DNA of 33,021 nucleotides from an uncultured Bacillota bacterium (GTDB taxonomy: Bacteria; Bacillota; Clostridia; Christensenellales; Borkfalkiaceae). Every line of letters begins with the position of its first letter. Position 1 is the stretch's first letter. The translations under genes were made by a program, and so were the position numbers. The notes below the pieces were generated by a model. That model saw nothing but the letters and a program-made list of their open reading frames with translations. It ran no database searches and had not been told where the DNA came from. Location: positions 1 to 33,021 of the forward strand of contig CASEHS010000016.1 of NCBI GenBank assembly GCA_949287815.1. Reading direction: 5' to 3'. This document shows, in pieces, positions 24,616 through 33,021 of this stretch.

Positions 24616-25806
24616 TCAAAATACCTCCTTGACAAACTCCTCTATTCTGTCAAGCCCGACGCCGATATCTTCTTTCGAGATAGCATAAGAAAGACGAACA
24701 CATTCATCGTCACCGAACGCAACGCCCGGAACTACGGCTACTCCCTTTTCCAGAAGCATATCCGCCACATCCATCGAGCCGTTGATCTTTCTGCCGTTAA
24801 ATCTCTTGCCGTAGAGATTTTTAACGACTAACATAATATAAAACGCACCGTCCGGCTCAATGCAGTCAAGACCTTGAATCGCGCGGATCCTTGAAATCAT
24901 ATACTTTCTTCTGTCGTTGAACACATCGCGCATCGCATTGAGTTCAGCTTCGCTCCCGCTGAGCGCAGCGAGCGTTGCATACTGCGAAATGCTCGACGGG
25001 TTAGACGTTGCATGGCTCTGGAAAGAGTCGATCGCCTTTGCTACGTCCTTCGGTGCGGCAAGCCAGCCGATTCTCCAACCCGTCATTGCATACGTTTTGG
25101 AAACGCCGTTGACGATCACCGTTTTTTCTTTGAGTTTTTCACTGACCTGAGCGATCGAAAAATGTTTTACACCGTCATAAATGAGTTTAGAATAAATTTC
25201 GTCGGAAAGCACGTAAATACCCGCTTCTTCCACTACTTTGCCGATCGCGCGGATCTCTTCTTCCGTATACACTGCGCCCGTAGGGTTGGACGGAGAATTG
25301 AAAACAAGCATTTTTGTCTTCGGCGTGATCGCTTTTTTAATATCTTCGGGCATTACCTTGAAATGATTTTCTTTATGCCCTTCTACAAATACGCACTTGC
25401 CTCCGCATACATTCACTACTTCCGGATATGTAAGCCAGTACGGCGAAGGAATGATCACTTCGTCCCCCTCTTCGATCAGAGCGAACATTGCATTGAAAAT
25501 AGAATGCTTTGCACCCGACGATACAATGATCTGGGACGGATCGTAGTCAAGATTATTTTCTTCCTTGAATTTTTCAGCGATCTTTTTGCGGAGCGCGGGA
25601 AGTCCGGACGAAGGCGTATATTTCGTGCAACCGTCGTCGAGCGCTTTCTTCGCCGCATCAATGATATGCTGAGGTGTATTGAAATCGGGTTCTCCTGCCC
25701 CGAAACCGATCACCGATTTTCCTTCTGCTTTCAATGCTTTCGCTTTCGCAGTGATTGCAAGCGTAAGAGAAGGAGCAATGGACGAAATTCTTCTTGTGAT
25801 ACTCAT
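24616..25806 (-). CDS. Pyridoxal-phosphate aminotransferase, class I (aspartate aminotransferase type)
   Basis: This 396-residue fold-type I enzyme moves an amino group between aspartate and 2-oxoglutarate. GEPDFNTP (residues 39-46) marks the N-terminal substrate site, SPSNPTGAVY and the DEIY block bind the cofactor, and GVSKTYAMTGWRIGW carries the Schiff-base Lys237. It most resembles the AspB/AspC subgroup 1b of Bacillus and Thermus. GAGGT precedes the ATG. The tight link to the citrate-synthase-like gene suggests joint control of the oxaloacetate/glutamate node. Confidence 0.9.
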   Translation of the reverse strand: MSITRRISSIAPSLTLAITAKAKALKAEGKSVIGFGAGEPDFNTPQHIIDAAKKALDDGCTKYTPSSGLPALRKKIAEKFKEENNLDYDPSQIIVSSGAKHSIFNAMFALIEEGDEVIIPSPYWLTYPEVVNVCGGKCVFVEGHKENHFKVMPEDIKKAITPKTKMLVFNSPSNPTGAVYTEEEIRAIGKVVEEAGIYVLSDEIYSKLIYDGVKHFSIAQVSEKLKEKTVIVNGVSKTYAMTGWRIGWLAAPKDVAKAIDSFQSHATSNPSSISQYATLAALSGSEAELNAMRDVFNDRRKYMISRIRAIQGLDCIEPDGAFYIMLVVKNLYGKRFNGRKINGSMDVADMLLEKGVAVVPGVAFGDDECVRLSYAISKEDIGVGLDRIEEFVKEVF

Positions 25807-25917
25807 ATAAATATACCTCGGTATAAATAATTTTAATGTTATTTCCTTTGACGGCTTTCTCTATAATAAAACAGTCAGTTTTTTATTTTAACGTAAATTT
25901 TCACAAAACTTAATTTA

Positions 25918-26994
25918 TCAAGCCTCGTCTTCGGACGAGGAAAGCTGTGCTTCCCTGTCCGCAATCGCAAGCGCTTCCAGCATTTCTCCGATATCTCCCA
26001 TGATAAAAGTGTCGAGAGAATACAAAGTAAGCCCGATCCTGTGATCGGTAACGCGGTTTTGCGGGAAATTATACGTTCGGATACGCTCACTGCGATCGCC
26101 CGTACCTATCTGACTTTTCCTGTTTTCGGCATAATCGTTCTGATAACGGGTGTTATAATAATCGTATAACCTGCTTTTGAGAACTTTCATCGCTTTTTCG
26201 CGGTTCTTGATCTGCGAACGCTCGTCCTGACAGGTAACGACGATACCCGTCGGAAGATGCGTGATACGAATACAGCTTTCCGTTTTATTGATATGCTGTC
26301 CGCCCGCACCGCCTGATCGATACGTGTCTATTTTCAGATCCTTTTCATTGATCTCAACGTCCACATCCTCAGGTTCGGGAAGCACCGCCACCGTAACGGT
26401 AGATGTATGCACCCTGCCCTGCGATTCCGTTTCCGGAACTCTTTGAACTCTGTGAACGCCGCTTTCGTATTTAAGTTTACTGTACACACCTTTGCCGGAT
26501 ACCGAAAACACGACTTCTTTCATACCGCCGAGTTCCGTTTCGCTCATATCGATGACTTCCGTTTTCCAGCGCAGGCTTTCCGCGTACCTGCAATACATAG
26601 AATAAAGATCTGCCGCGAAAAGGTTCGCCTCGTCTCCGCCGGCTCCGCCGCGGATCTCCATAACGACGTTCCTTTCATCGTTCTTATCCTTAGGAAGAAG
26701 AAGTATACGAAGCTCACCGTGGATCGCGGAAAGTTTTTCTTTCAGAGAATACCCCTCTTCGGTCAGAAGATCTTTCATCTCCTTATCCGACTCTGCTTCC
26801 GCCGCCGCGAACGATTCGTTCATCTCTTTTTCTATTTTTTTATATTCAAGATATTTTTCCGCCGTTTCCGCAATTTCCGAATGCTCTTTTGCACATTTCG
26901 TCCACCTGTTCGGATCGGAAATCACGTCCGGATCTGCCATTTCCGAAGTCAGACGGTTATATCTTTCAAGAATATCTTCCAGTTTTTTGATCAT
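25918..26994 (-). CDS. prfA: Peptide chain release factor 1
   Basis: RF1 (358 residues) ends translation at UAA and UAG. The stop-codon recognition motif PET (187-189) in VQRVPETESQG is the PxT type of RF1, not the SPF of RF2. The GGQ hydrolysis motif is at 231-233 in RSGGAGGQHINKTES; its glutamine is the target of PrmC, encoded just upstream. A small CCTCGTC/GACGAGG hairpin at 25923-25940 overlaps the last codons, without a T-run. The gap to the DUF1385-PrmC gene is 65 bases. Confidence 0.97.
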   Translation of the reverse strand: MIKKLEDILERYNRLTSEMADPDVISDPNRWTKCAKEHSEIAETAEKYLEYKKIEKEMNESFAAAEAESDKEMKDLLTEEGYSLKEKLSAIHGELRILLLPKDKNDERNVVMEIRGGAGGDEANLFAADLYSMYCRYAESLRWKTEVIDMSETELGGMKEVVFSVSGKGVYSKLKYESGVHRVQRVPETESQGRVHTSTVTVAVLPEPEDVDVEINEKDLKIDTYRSGGAGGQHINKTESCIRITHLPTGIVVTCQDERSQIKNREKAMKVLKSRLYDYYNTRYQNDYAENRKSQIGTGDRSERIRTYNFPQNRVTDHRIGLTLYSLDTFIMGDIGEMLEALAIADREAQLSSSEDEA

Positions 26995-27059
26995 TTTGTT
27001 CTTTCACCCGAAGAAATTACTTTCTCTTCTAACTTTTTAAAGCTCTTTCCGATATCCGA

Positions 27060-28892
27060 TCAGAGAACGGCACGGATAAACCTTTCCACATCGTTATAGT
27101 CGCGCATGATCATCGTATATTCGAATTTACTGAGCAGTTTTACGATCTCCTGCGCCTGACCCTGTCCGCATTCCAAAAGAAGTGTTCCGCCCCTGTTAAG
27201 TCGGCGCGGCGCATCCTTTGCCAATCTTCGATAAAAATCCAAACCATCCTCTCCGCCATCCAGCGCAAGAGAAGGTTCAAAATCGCGCACTTCCTTTTGC
27301 AATGTCTTCATATCCGAATGCTTGATATAAGGAGGATTGCAGACGATGATATCAAATTTGCCTTTGATCGCCGAAAACAAATCGCTTTCCACAAACTTGA
27401 CGGATACATCGTTTTTATCCGCGTTTTCCGCCGCGAGCGCGAGAGCGTCGGCACTGATATCGGCAGCCGTTACCGTGATCTTTTTTTCTTTCGGCGTATT
27501 TTTGGCAACGGAAATCGCAATACAGCCGCTGCCCGTGCAAAGATCGAGGATTTTATTCCCTTCCTCAACCGTCTTGACCACAGCTTCCGCAAGAAGTTCC
27601 GTTTCGGGACGGGGGATCAATACCCTTTCATCCACATTGATCTCACAGCCGTAAAATTCCGTCGAACCGAGAATGTACCAAAGCGGTTTACCCTGCAAGC
27701 GCTGTCCCGCAATTTCATCCATTTCACGGACTTTACTAGGTAAAAGCATTTTATCCGAATCTGCAAGTTCGCTGCGGGGAATATCCGTTTTCATGGAAAC
27801 GAGCCATTCCGCATCGCTCTCGTCGATACCTTCCGATACAAACAACTGCCTGAGTTCTTCGGTATATTTTTTAACCGTCTTGGAAACCGTGAAATCCGTT
27901 TCCGCCAAAGACGGATTTTCGTCCATATCGTAAACGCGGTTGAATGCAGCTATCGCTACTTCCAGCATATCGTCCGTAGGTTCGCGAGTTGTCAGTTTCT
28001 GCAAAGCAAAGCCGGGCGCCTTTATCGGAAGAAGTATCTTGCTGTCCGATTTGGCAAGCAGTTTCAGAACTTCGTAGGAAAGCCCCGCAACCAGCGGCAA
28101 CAACAAAATTTTGATTCCGAACTGCGCCAGAAATTCAAGCACTCTGTTGGAAATATCGTAAATGCCGTATTTATTGAGCAACCAGTTGACAACCGAAAAG
28201 ACGACAATACTGATCGCCATTACCAAAAACAAAAACGTCGTGCCGCAACGGTCATGTATCCTTGAACAGGATTTCGCGTTTTCCGCCGTAAGCGGCAGTC
28301 CCTTTTCAAAACAAGTGATCGTTTTATGCTCCGCACCATGGTACATGAATACCCTGCGGATATCTTTCATCAGAGAGATCGCAAAAATATACAATATAAA
28401 TATAACAAGCCTCAATCCGCCTTGGATCAGATTATAACCTATACTGTATTTTTTCAACCAGTTTCCCGAATCAACCAGAAGATCCGCAAAAAACATAGGC
28501 AAAACGACAAACAAGCCGATCGCAAGCGCGACCCCGAGCACCGTCGCGATGACGGAAATCGCAGACATGATATTCAGATGAAGTTTTTCTTCACACCACT
28601 TCTCAAACTTTGAAGGTTGTTCGGTATCGCCGTAAACCTCTGCACTGCGCATGAGAATTTTAGAGCCGATCACGAGTGAGGATACAAAATTCACCACGCC
28701 GCGCACGAGCGGTATTTTTGAAATGATCTTTCGTTTGCGGGAAGGAGCAAGCCTGCGGCTTTCGATCTGAATATTTCCTTCGGGATCCCTTACAGCCGTG
28801 GCATACGCAGTTTTGCCGCGCATCATCACGCCTTCAAGTACCGCCTGACCGCCTATATAAGTACGCCTGTCTCCTTTTTTCTTTTTACTCAT
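27060..28892 (-). CDS. Fusion of a DUF1385 membrane protein with PrmC release-factor methyltransferase
   Basis: This 610-residue protein joins two families. Residues 1-about 315 are DUF1385 (YqhQ-like): GGQAVLEGVMMRG at the start, HGAEHKTITCFEKGLPLT near 185-202, SRIHDRCGT, and four or so membrane helices. Residues about 335-610 are PrmC (HemK), which N5-methylates the GGQ glutamine of release factors: an N-terminal helical domain, IPRPETE at 427-432, SAM site DLCTGSGC at 450-457 and catalytic NPPY at 519-522. The parts are normally separate neighbouring genes before prfA. The frame is continuous through the linker, so PrmC would be membrane-tethered unless processed. GGAGAG lies about 11 bases before the ATG, a long spacing. 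Confidence 0.9.
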   Translation of the reverse strand: MSKKKKGDRRTYIGGQAVLEGVMMRGKTAYATAVRDPEGNIQIESRRLAPSRKRKIISKIPLVRGVVNFVSSLVIGSKILMRSAEVYGDTEQPSKFEKWCEEKLHLNIMSAISVIATVLGVALAIGLFVVLPMFFADLLVDSGNWLKKYSIGYNLIQGGLRLVIFILYIFAISLMKDIRRVFMYHGAEHKTITCFEKGLPLTAENAKSCSRIHDRCGTTFLFLVMAISIVVFSVVNWLLNKYGIYDISNRVLEFLAQFGIKILLLPLVAGLSYEVLKLLAKSDSKILLPIKAPGFALQKLTTREPTDDMLEVAIAAFNRVYDMDENPSLAETDFTVSKTVKKYTEELRQLFVSEGIDESDAEWLVSMKTDIPRSELADSDKMLLPSKVREMDEIAGQRLQGKPLWYILGSTEFYGCEINVDERVLIPRPETELLAEAVVKTVEEGNKILDLCTGSGCIAISVAKNTPKEKKITVTAADISADALALAAENADKNDVSVKFVESDLFSAIKGKFDIIVCNPPYIKHSDMKTLQKEVRDFEPSLALDGGEDGLDFYRRLAKDAPRRLNRGGTLLLECGQGQAQEIVKLLSKFEYTMIMRDYNDVERFIRAVL

Positions 28893-28990
28893 AAAAATAC
28901 TTGCTCTCCGAATAAATTATCTGCCAATTCCCTGTTTAACGATAAAACGCATCAAAAATCAAAATTAAAATACAGAAATTGCTTATCCGA

Positions 28991-29028
28991 CAAAATAAAA
29001 TCAGCCCCAAGCAAACACTTAGAGCTGA
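28991..29028 (-). terminator. Terminator of rpmE
   Basis: On the minus strand TCAGCTC and GGGCTGA (29022-29028 and 29001-29007) form a 7-bp stem with one G-U pair and a 14-base loop, followed by TTTTATTTTG. It lies 10 bases beyond the rpmE stop codon. Confidence 0.7.
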
Positions 29029-29038
29029 AAACACAAAA

Positions 29039-29242
29039 CTAAATTCCGTATCTTTTTTTGAACTTATCGACTCTGCCGCCTGTGTCAACGAGTTTCTGTC
29101 TGCCTGTAAAGAAAGGATGACATTTACTGCAAATATCAACCTTGAGGGTATCCCCTTTTTTCGTAGAGCCGGTCTTGAACGTTGCTCCGCAGGCGCAGGT
29201 TACAGTAACCTCGTGGTAATCGGGATGTATATCGGGTTTCAT
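29039..29242 (-). CDS. rpmE: 50S ribosomal protein L31 (zinc-binding form)
   Basis: L31 (67 residues) sits at the central protuberance and bridges the ribosomal subunits. Cys16, Cys18, Cys38 and Cys41 (CAC and CSKC) mark the zinc-containing paralogue used when zinc is sufficient. The conserved HPFFTG and C-terminal [11 protein letters not shown] are present. GAGGTG lies 5 bases before the ATG. It begins the conserved rpmE-DUF1385-prmC-prfA gene order, though a terminator follows it. Confidence 0.97.
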   Translation of the reverse strand: MKPDIHPDYHEVTVTCACGATFKTGSTKKGDTLKVDICSKCHPFFTGRQKLVDTGGRVDKFKKRYGI

Positions 29243-29284
29243 ACTTTCACCTCTTTTCGCTTAATTTCTATAAGATGCTGGTTT

Positions 29285-29313
29285 ATTATATATTATTTTT
29301 TCCGACAAGTCAA
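29285..29313 (-). promoter_or_regulatory. Promoter of rpmE
   Basis: TTGACT (29308-29313) and TATAAT (29285-29290) on the minus strand are 17 bases apart. The transcription start should be near 29278, about 35 bases before the ATG. The AT-rich stretch from 29314 to 29458 shows nothing recognisable. Confidence 0.85.
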
Positions 29314-29458
29314 ACAATATTCACGCTCATTCATAAAATTTTTAAGGATTGAAACAAATTCTTTTGAAGGTTTTTGTTAAACCAATGTAAATATTAAGCT
29401 GTTTTTACGTATTCAACCTGCTGACCACAAGAGAAAATGCCTTTTGTGCACTTTTTAC

Positions 29459-29487
29459 TTGATTATTTCCGTTTTTTTCTGTATAAT
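29459..29487 (+). promoter_or_regulatory. Promoter of the MDR-like gene
   Basis: TTGATT (29459-29464) and a perfect TATAAT (29482-29487) are 17 bases apart, 47 bases before the ATG at 29535. An AGAGGT ribosome binding site precedes that ATG. Confidence 0.78.
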
Positions 29488-29534
29488 GTTTTTTATTCGG
29501 ATAATACTGAAAAGCAAAATTATCAGAGGTATTT

Positions 29535-30554
29535 ATGAAAACCTGGAAAATTCCCTCGCCCAAGGTCCTTACCGCCGAGGAAAAACCGGACAACATAACA
29601 ACCGAAACACAAGCAAAGGTAAAAATCACAAAAACGCTTATTACCTATCCTGATTTCAGCAGATTCGCAGGGACTAGAAAGGTAAAGTATCCCGTAGTAC
29701 CCGGTATGTTTGCCGTAGGAGTTGTTGCGGAAGCTGGAAGCGGATGTGTCACCGTTGAAAAAAATACCCGTGTATTTCTGAGCGGAGTAACCCCCTGCGG
29801 CACTTGTGCAGAATGTGAAAAAGGAAATACGCAGGACTGCCTTTCCCCTAAAATTGCAGGACTGGACAACGAAGGATATGTTCGCGATTTTGTCGTTGCC
29901 GACGAATCTTTGCTCTCGCCTCTCCCCGCTTCTGTTTCAGACAGTGAAGCGCTTTTTGCGGGAGTCGTATCTCTCTGTGAATCGGTTATCGACAGATTAA
30001 ATCTGCCCAAAGGTACGCATATCTGCGTGATCGGTGCAAGTATGGCCGGAATCATTCTGAGTCAGTTGCTGATCTGGCATCAGGCTGTTCCTATCCTGAT
30101 AGACAGCGATCCTGCAAGACTTGAATCGGCATCCCGCTGCGGCATCTATTATACTTTGCTTTCAGATGAAAATCTGCTCAGCAATATCTCAGAGATCACA
30201 GGAGGTAGAATGGCTCCCGGCAGCGTATATCTTTCCATGAGCAATCAACCGCCTGAACTCCCCCTTCTGACGACCGCACAAAGCGGAATAGTGGTTTATT
30301 CGGGGCTGGAATTTTCCGAGCTTTCCATACCGCTCAAAACTGCTATAGATAAGAACCTTACCATTGCAGGAGCCGTAAACAACTATTCGTACAGTGCAGC
30401 AGCGATCAATCTTCTTGTCAATAAAGCAGTAAATTTTGCCCCCATTATGCCTCAGGAACGGGAAATTTCCGATTTCAAAGCAGCTCTCGAAGAAAAAGCG
30501 GCACAGCTGGAAAAGAAAGATCGACCGTCCGCTTTTATTCTGAATATGATCTGA
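29535..30554 (+). CDS. Medium-chain dehydrogenase-like protein lacking catalytic zinc ligands
   Basis: This 339-residue protein has the two-domain layout of zinc alcohol/threonine/sorbitol dehydrogenases. The structural zinc loop is intact: Cys88, Cys91, Cys94 and Cys102 (CGTCAECEKGNTQDC). The catalytic zinc ligands are not. The usual Cys of GICGTD is replaced in ITYPDFS (36-42), and the usual GHE reads GMF (57-59), losing the His and Glu. The nucleotide-binding turn is GASMAG (167-172), not the classical GxGxxG. A zinc-dependent alcohol oxidation is therefore unlikely. It may act as a zinc-independent reductase or a non-catalytic binder. It is transcribed alone, with its own promoter and terminator. 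Confidence 0.75.
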   Translation: MKTWKIPSPKVLTAEEKPDNITTETQAKVKITKTLITYPDFSRFAGTRKVKYPVVPGMFAVGVVAEAGSGCVTVEKNTRVFLSGVTPCGTCAECEKGNTQDCLSPKIAGLDNEGYVRDFVVADESLLSPLPASVSDSEALFAGVVSLCESVIDRLNLPKGTHICVIGASMAGIILSQLLIWHQAVPILIDSDPARLESASRCGIYYTLLSDENLLSNISEITGGRMAPGSVYLSMSNQPPELPLLTTAQSGIVVYSGLEFSELSIPLKTAIDKNLTIAGAVNNYSYSAAAINLLVNKAVNFAPIMPQEREISDFKAALEEKAAQLEKKDRPSAFILNMI

Positions 30555-30560
30555 TTTTTT

Positions 30561-30591
30561 CCGCCGATTCCCAATCGGCGGTTTTACGTTT
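30561..30591 (+). terminator. Terminator of the MDR-like gene
   Basis: CCGCCGATT (30561-30569) pairs with AATCGGCGG (30573-30581) around a CCC loop and is followed by TTTTACGTTTT. It separates the MDR-like gene from the cardiolipin synthase gene. Confidence 0.88.
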
Positions 30592-30611
30592 TAAGATATT
30601 AGGGAAAAATT

Positions 30612-32135
30612 ATGAGAAAATTTTTTAAACTGCTCACCAGTCGCTTTCTTTTTATCTGCATACTTTTACTTTTAGAAATTGCGATCCTTATGGGCGCAAT
30701 TTACTTGCTTACAGCTTATTTTATTTCCGCTCTCTATCTCTACGCCATTGCCATAGCCGTAAGCATAGCCCTTACTTTACACATAATCAATTCCGATATG
30801 AATGCAGAGTATAAAATCGCCTGGATCGTTCCCATTCTTCTGATTCCACTCTTCGGAGCCTCACTTTTTCTTATTTTCAGAACAAAAAACCCCAGGCGAA
30901 AGCTTAAAAAGCATTTAAGCAACTTTCTTAGCATGGATTGCCTTTACAAAGCACTCCCCGATGTAGACGAACGCTTTGCAAACACAAGCGACTTTGCCGC
31001 TGTATGCGCGGAATTTGTCCATAAAGAAAGTTTTCTGCCGCCTTCCGACTGCTACGAATACGAATATTTCCCCCTCGGCGAACTGTACGGCGCAAAGCTT
31101 GAAGAAGAGCTGAAAAAGGCGCAGCGCTATATTTTTATGGAGTATTTTGTCTTTGCCGAAGGAAATTTCTGGAACAGGCTCCATACGATCCTCAAAGAGA
31201 AAGTTAAAGAAGGCGTAGATGTCAGAATTATTTACGACGACATCGGTTCTATGAAAGGCGTACCTTCAAAGTTTGCCGCGGCCCTTGAAAAAGAAGGCAT
31301 AAAATGTTTATGTTTCAATCGCTTCCGTCCCGTTCTCGACGTAGCACAAAACAACCGCACGCACCGTAAAATCACTGTAATAGACGGTATTACCGCCTTC
31401 ACGGGCGGCATCAATATTGCCGATGAATACACCAATGAAATTTCCATTCACGGGCACTGGAAAGACACGGGCATCATGCTCCGAGGGCGTGCCGCGCAGA
31501 ATTTTGCCGCAATGTTTTTACAGCTTTGGGCGATCCACTCCCCCGAAGAAAACTACACGGAATATATTACCGACTGTCCCGCAGGCGAATACCTTTGCCT
31601 GCCGTTCAGCGATATGCCCTTCGGCGGAAACAAAAACATCTGCGAAGACTTGTATCTTCGTATCATCTATAACGCAAAAAAATACGTTTATATCAATACC
31701 CCCTACCTCATAATTGACGGAGAAATGCGCAGGGCTCTCGTGACTGCCGCAAAATCAGGCGTCGATGTGCGCATTACCGTACCCAATATTCCCGATAAAA
31801 AATACGTGTTTGCCGTAACGAAAGCATTTTATAATCAGCTCCTTAAAGAAGGTATAAAAATTTATCGGTATACGCCCGGATTTATTCATGCAAAAAGCAT
31901 TGTGAGCGACGGGAAATGCTGTCTGATCGGCTCATCCAATATGGATTTTCGCAGTTTTTATCTGCACTGCGAATGTGATGTGATGTTTTTCAACGAACAA
32001 ATCGCCGAGGAACTTGAAAAAGATTATCTTTCTGTCTGCGAACAAAGCGAACTTGTCACCGAAAAGAAAAGCAAGATCGGGGTATTCAGAAGAATTTACA
32101 GATCCTTGCTTCGTATTTTTGCCCCTTTGATGTAA
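30612..32135 (+). CDS. cls: Cardiolipin synthase, phospholipase D type
   Basis: This 507-residue membrane enzyme condenses two phosphatidylglycerol molecules to cardiolipin and glycerol. Hydrophobic helices cover about 10-58 and 67-90. Two HKD motifs follow: His251, Lys253 and Asp258 in THRKITVIDG, and His426, Lys428 and Asp433 in FIHAKSIVSDG. TGGINIADEY and IGSSNMDFRS are the usual flanking segments. AGGGA lies about 6 bases before the ATG. The HAD gene follows after 34 bases, so the two are probably co-transcribed. Confidence 0.93.
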   Translation: MRKFFKLLTSRFLFICILLLLEIAILMGAIYLLTAYFISALYLYAIAIAVSIALTLHIINSDMNAEYKIAWIVPILLIPLFGASLFLIFRTKNPRRKLKKHLSNFLSMDCLYKALPDVDERFANTSDFAAVCAEFVHKESFLPPSDCYEYEYFPLGELYGAKLEEELKKAQRYIFMEYFVFAEGNFWNRLHTILKEKVKEGVDVRIIYDDIGSMKGVPSKFAAALEKEGIKCLCFNRFRPVLDVAQNNRTHRKITVIDGITAFTGGINIADEYTNEISIHGHWKDTGIMLRGRAAQNFAAMFLQLWAIHSPEENYTEYITDCPAGEYLCLPFSDMPFGGNKNICEDLYLRIIYNAKKYVYINTPYLIIDGEMRRALVTAAKSGVDVRITVPNIPDKKYVFAVTKAFYNQLLKEGIKIYRYTPGFIHAKSIVSDGKCCLIGSSNMDFRSFYLHCECDVMFFNEQIAEELEKDYLSVCEQSELVTEKKSKIGVFRRIYRSLLRIFAPLM

Positions 32136-32169
32136 CAAAAATCATATTTTATTTCTACGGTATTTTAAC

Positions 32170-32958
32170 ATGATAAAATTGATTATAAGCGATCTTGACG
32201 GAACGCTTCTCACCCCTGACGGAAAACTTCCCGAAAAGATTTTCCCGCTCATCCGCAAACTTAAAGCAAAATCCATTCTTTTCTGTGCCGCAAGCGGCAG
32301 ACAACTCGTTACACTTCGCCATTTATTTGAACCCGTAAAAGACGATATCCTGTATATTGCGGAAAACGGCGCCGTCTGTGCGATCGCAGACACCGTCCTT
32401 CGTTCCCTTTTCCTCAGCCGCGAAGAAACAGACAAAATTCTTTCAGAAGTTTCTCAAATCAATCATATCTATCCTCTCTACTGCACCATCGACTGCGCAT
32501 ATTATCAAGACGACGATAAAACATTTACCGATTTTATCAACGCATCCTACTTCCGCTCGGAAAAGAAAAATTTTGACCTGCTTTCGGACATTCTCCCCTG
32601 CAAGATCGCTGTGTTTGACGAACTCGGTCCTGAAAACAACGGATTTTTTCCTTTGACGGAGAAATTGAAAGGACTCAGAGTTATCCAGTCGGGAAACGGA
32701 TGGATGGACGTTTCCGATCCGCGAGCTAACAAAGGCGATGCCGTAACCTTTTTACAAAAACACCTAGGAATTTCTTACGAAGAATGTGCAGCATTCGGAG
32801 ATCATATGAACGACTACGAAATGTTGCTTGCCTGCAAACACGCATTTGTCCCTGAAAACGCCTATCCGTTTTTGAAAGAAAAATTTTCAAACATCATCCC
32901 CTCTAATAAAGAAGGCGGCGTTCTTCAACAGATCGAAAAAATACTTGCTACCTGTTAA
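32170..32958 (+). CDS. HAD-superfamily phosphatase, Cof/YidA type
   Basis: This 262-residue protein is a class IIB haloacid-dehalogenase-type phosphatase. Motif I SDLDGTLL holds the nucleophile Asp8 and the acid/base Asp10. CAASGRQLV is motif II, NKGDAVTFLQKHLGI provides the motif III lysine, and AAFGDHMNDYEML is the metal-binding motif IV. Relatives remove phosphate from sugar phosphates, FMN or other small molecules; the substrate here cannot be read from sequence. No strong ribosome binding site precedes the ATG, which fits coupling to the upstream cls gene. Confidence 0.9.
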   Translation: MIKLIISDLDGTLLTPDGKLPEKIFPLIRKLKAKSILFCAASGRQLVTLRHLFEPVKDDILYIAENGAVCAIADTVLRSLFLSREETDKILSEVSQINHIYPLYCTIDCAYYQDDDKTFTDFINASYFRSEKKNFDLLSDILPCKIAVFDELGPENNGFFPLTEKLKGLRVIQSGNGWMDVSDPRANKGDAVTFLQKHLGISYEECAAFGDHMNDYEMLLACKHAFVPENAYPFLKEKFSNIIPSNKEGGVLQQIEKILATC

Positions 32959-32974
32959 AACGAACCAATATAAT
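32945..32974 (+). promoter_or_regulatory. Possible promoter for the gene at the right edge
   Basis: TTGCTA (32945-32950) and a perfect TATAAT (32969-32974) are 18 bases apart. The box overlaps the end of the HAD gene and lies about 34 bases before an ATG at 33009. Confidence 0.5.
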
Positions 32975-33008
32975 CAAATATACTTTTTTATATATGAAAA
33001 GAGGCGGC

Positions 33009-33021
33009 ATGCGTTTAAACG
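33009..33021 (+). CDS. Start of a gene cut off by the window end
   Basis: An ATG at 33009 follows AGAGG (33000-33004) at four bases and a candidate promoter upstream. Only four codons (Met-Arg-Leu-Asn) are visible, so the product cannot be named. Confidence 0.4.

Noticed and set aside
27930..28000. DUF1385-PrmC fusion as an obvious sequencing artefact
   Set aside because: The linker reads through in frame with normal codon use and both halves are intact; an error is still possible but nothing in the sequence shows one.

Overview
The window is a chromosomal stretch of a low-to-mid G+C Gram-positive anaerobe, most likely a gut-type member of the Clostridia. The evidence is gene content and order: prs, pth, mfd and a PrsA-like lipoprotein in a row; rpmE, DUF1385, prmC and prfA in a row; a complete eight-gene F1Fo ATP synthase operon; a two-subunit class I fumarase; a (Re)-citrate-synthase-type enzyme; strong AGGAGG-type ribosome binding sites; and TTGACA/TATAAT promoters. 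I see no phage, transposon, CRISPR or defence locus. Most of the window is housekeeping.

Layout. 2-325: a G+C-rich tail of a coding region that looks foreign, with its own terminator. 416-490: tRNA-Gly(CCC) with promoter and terminator. 683-8245 (minus): PrsA-like foldase lipoprotein, mfd, pth and prs; prs has a long structured leader (8286-8452). 8553-11424 (minus): tadA, an M14 carboxypeptidase, rlmH and a CPBP membrane protease. 11521-13675 (plus): fumarase alpha and beta subunits and a DUF1835-like protein. 13838-20168 (minus): the ATP synthase operon, transcribed atpB-E-F-H-A-G-D-C. 20438-20899 (plus): a small membrane protein with a PH-like domain. 20986-25806 (minus): threonine synthase, a small P-loop protein, a (Re)-citrate-synthase-like enzyme and an aspartate aminotransferase. 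25918-29242 (minus): prfA, a DUF1385-PrmC fusion and rpmE. 29535-32958 (plus): an MDR dehydrogenase-like protein, a cardiolipin synthase and a HAD phosphatase. A further gene begins at 33009 and runs off the end.

How the genes fit together. The left cluster serves nucleotide supply (Prs), translation quality (Pth), transcription-coupled repair (Mfd) and extracytoplasmic folding. The prfA/PrmC pair makes release factor 1 and the enzyme that methylates its GGQ glutamine. Fumarase, the citrate-synthase-like enzyme and the aminotransferase suggest a partial TCA route feeding glutamate and aspartate, with ThrC drawing on the aspartate branch. The most unusual points are a delta subunit of the ATP synthase reduced to its C-terminal domain, a c subunit with only part of the sodium-binding signature, the DUF1385-PrmC fusion, an unidentified structured RNA leader before prs, and an MDR protein without catalytic zinc ligands.
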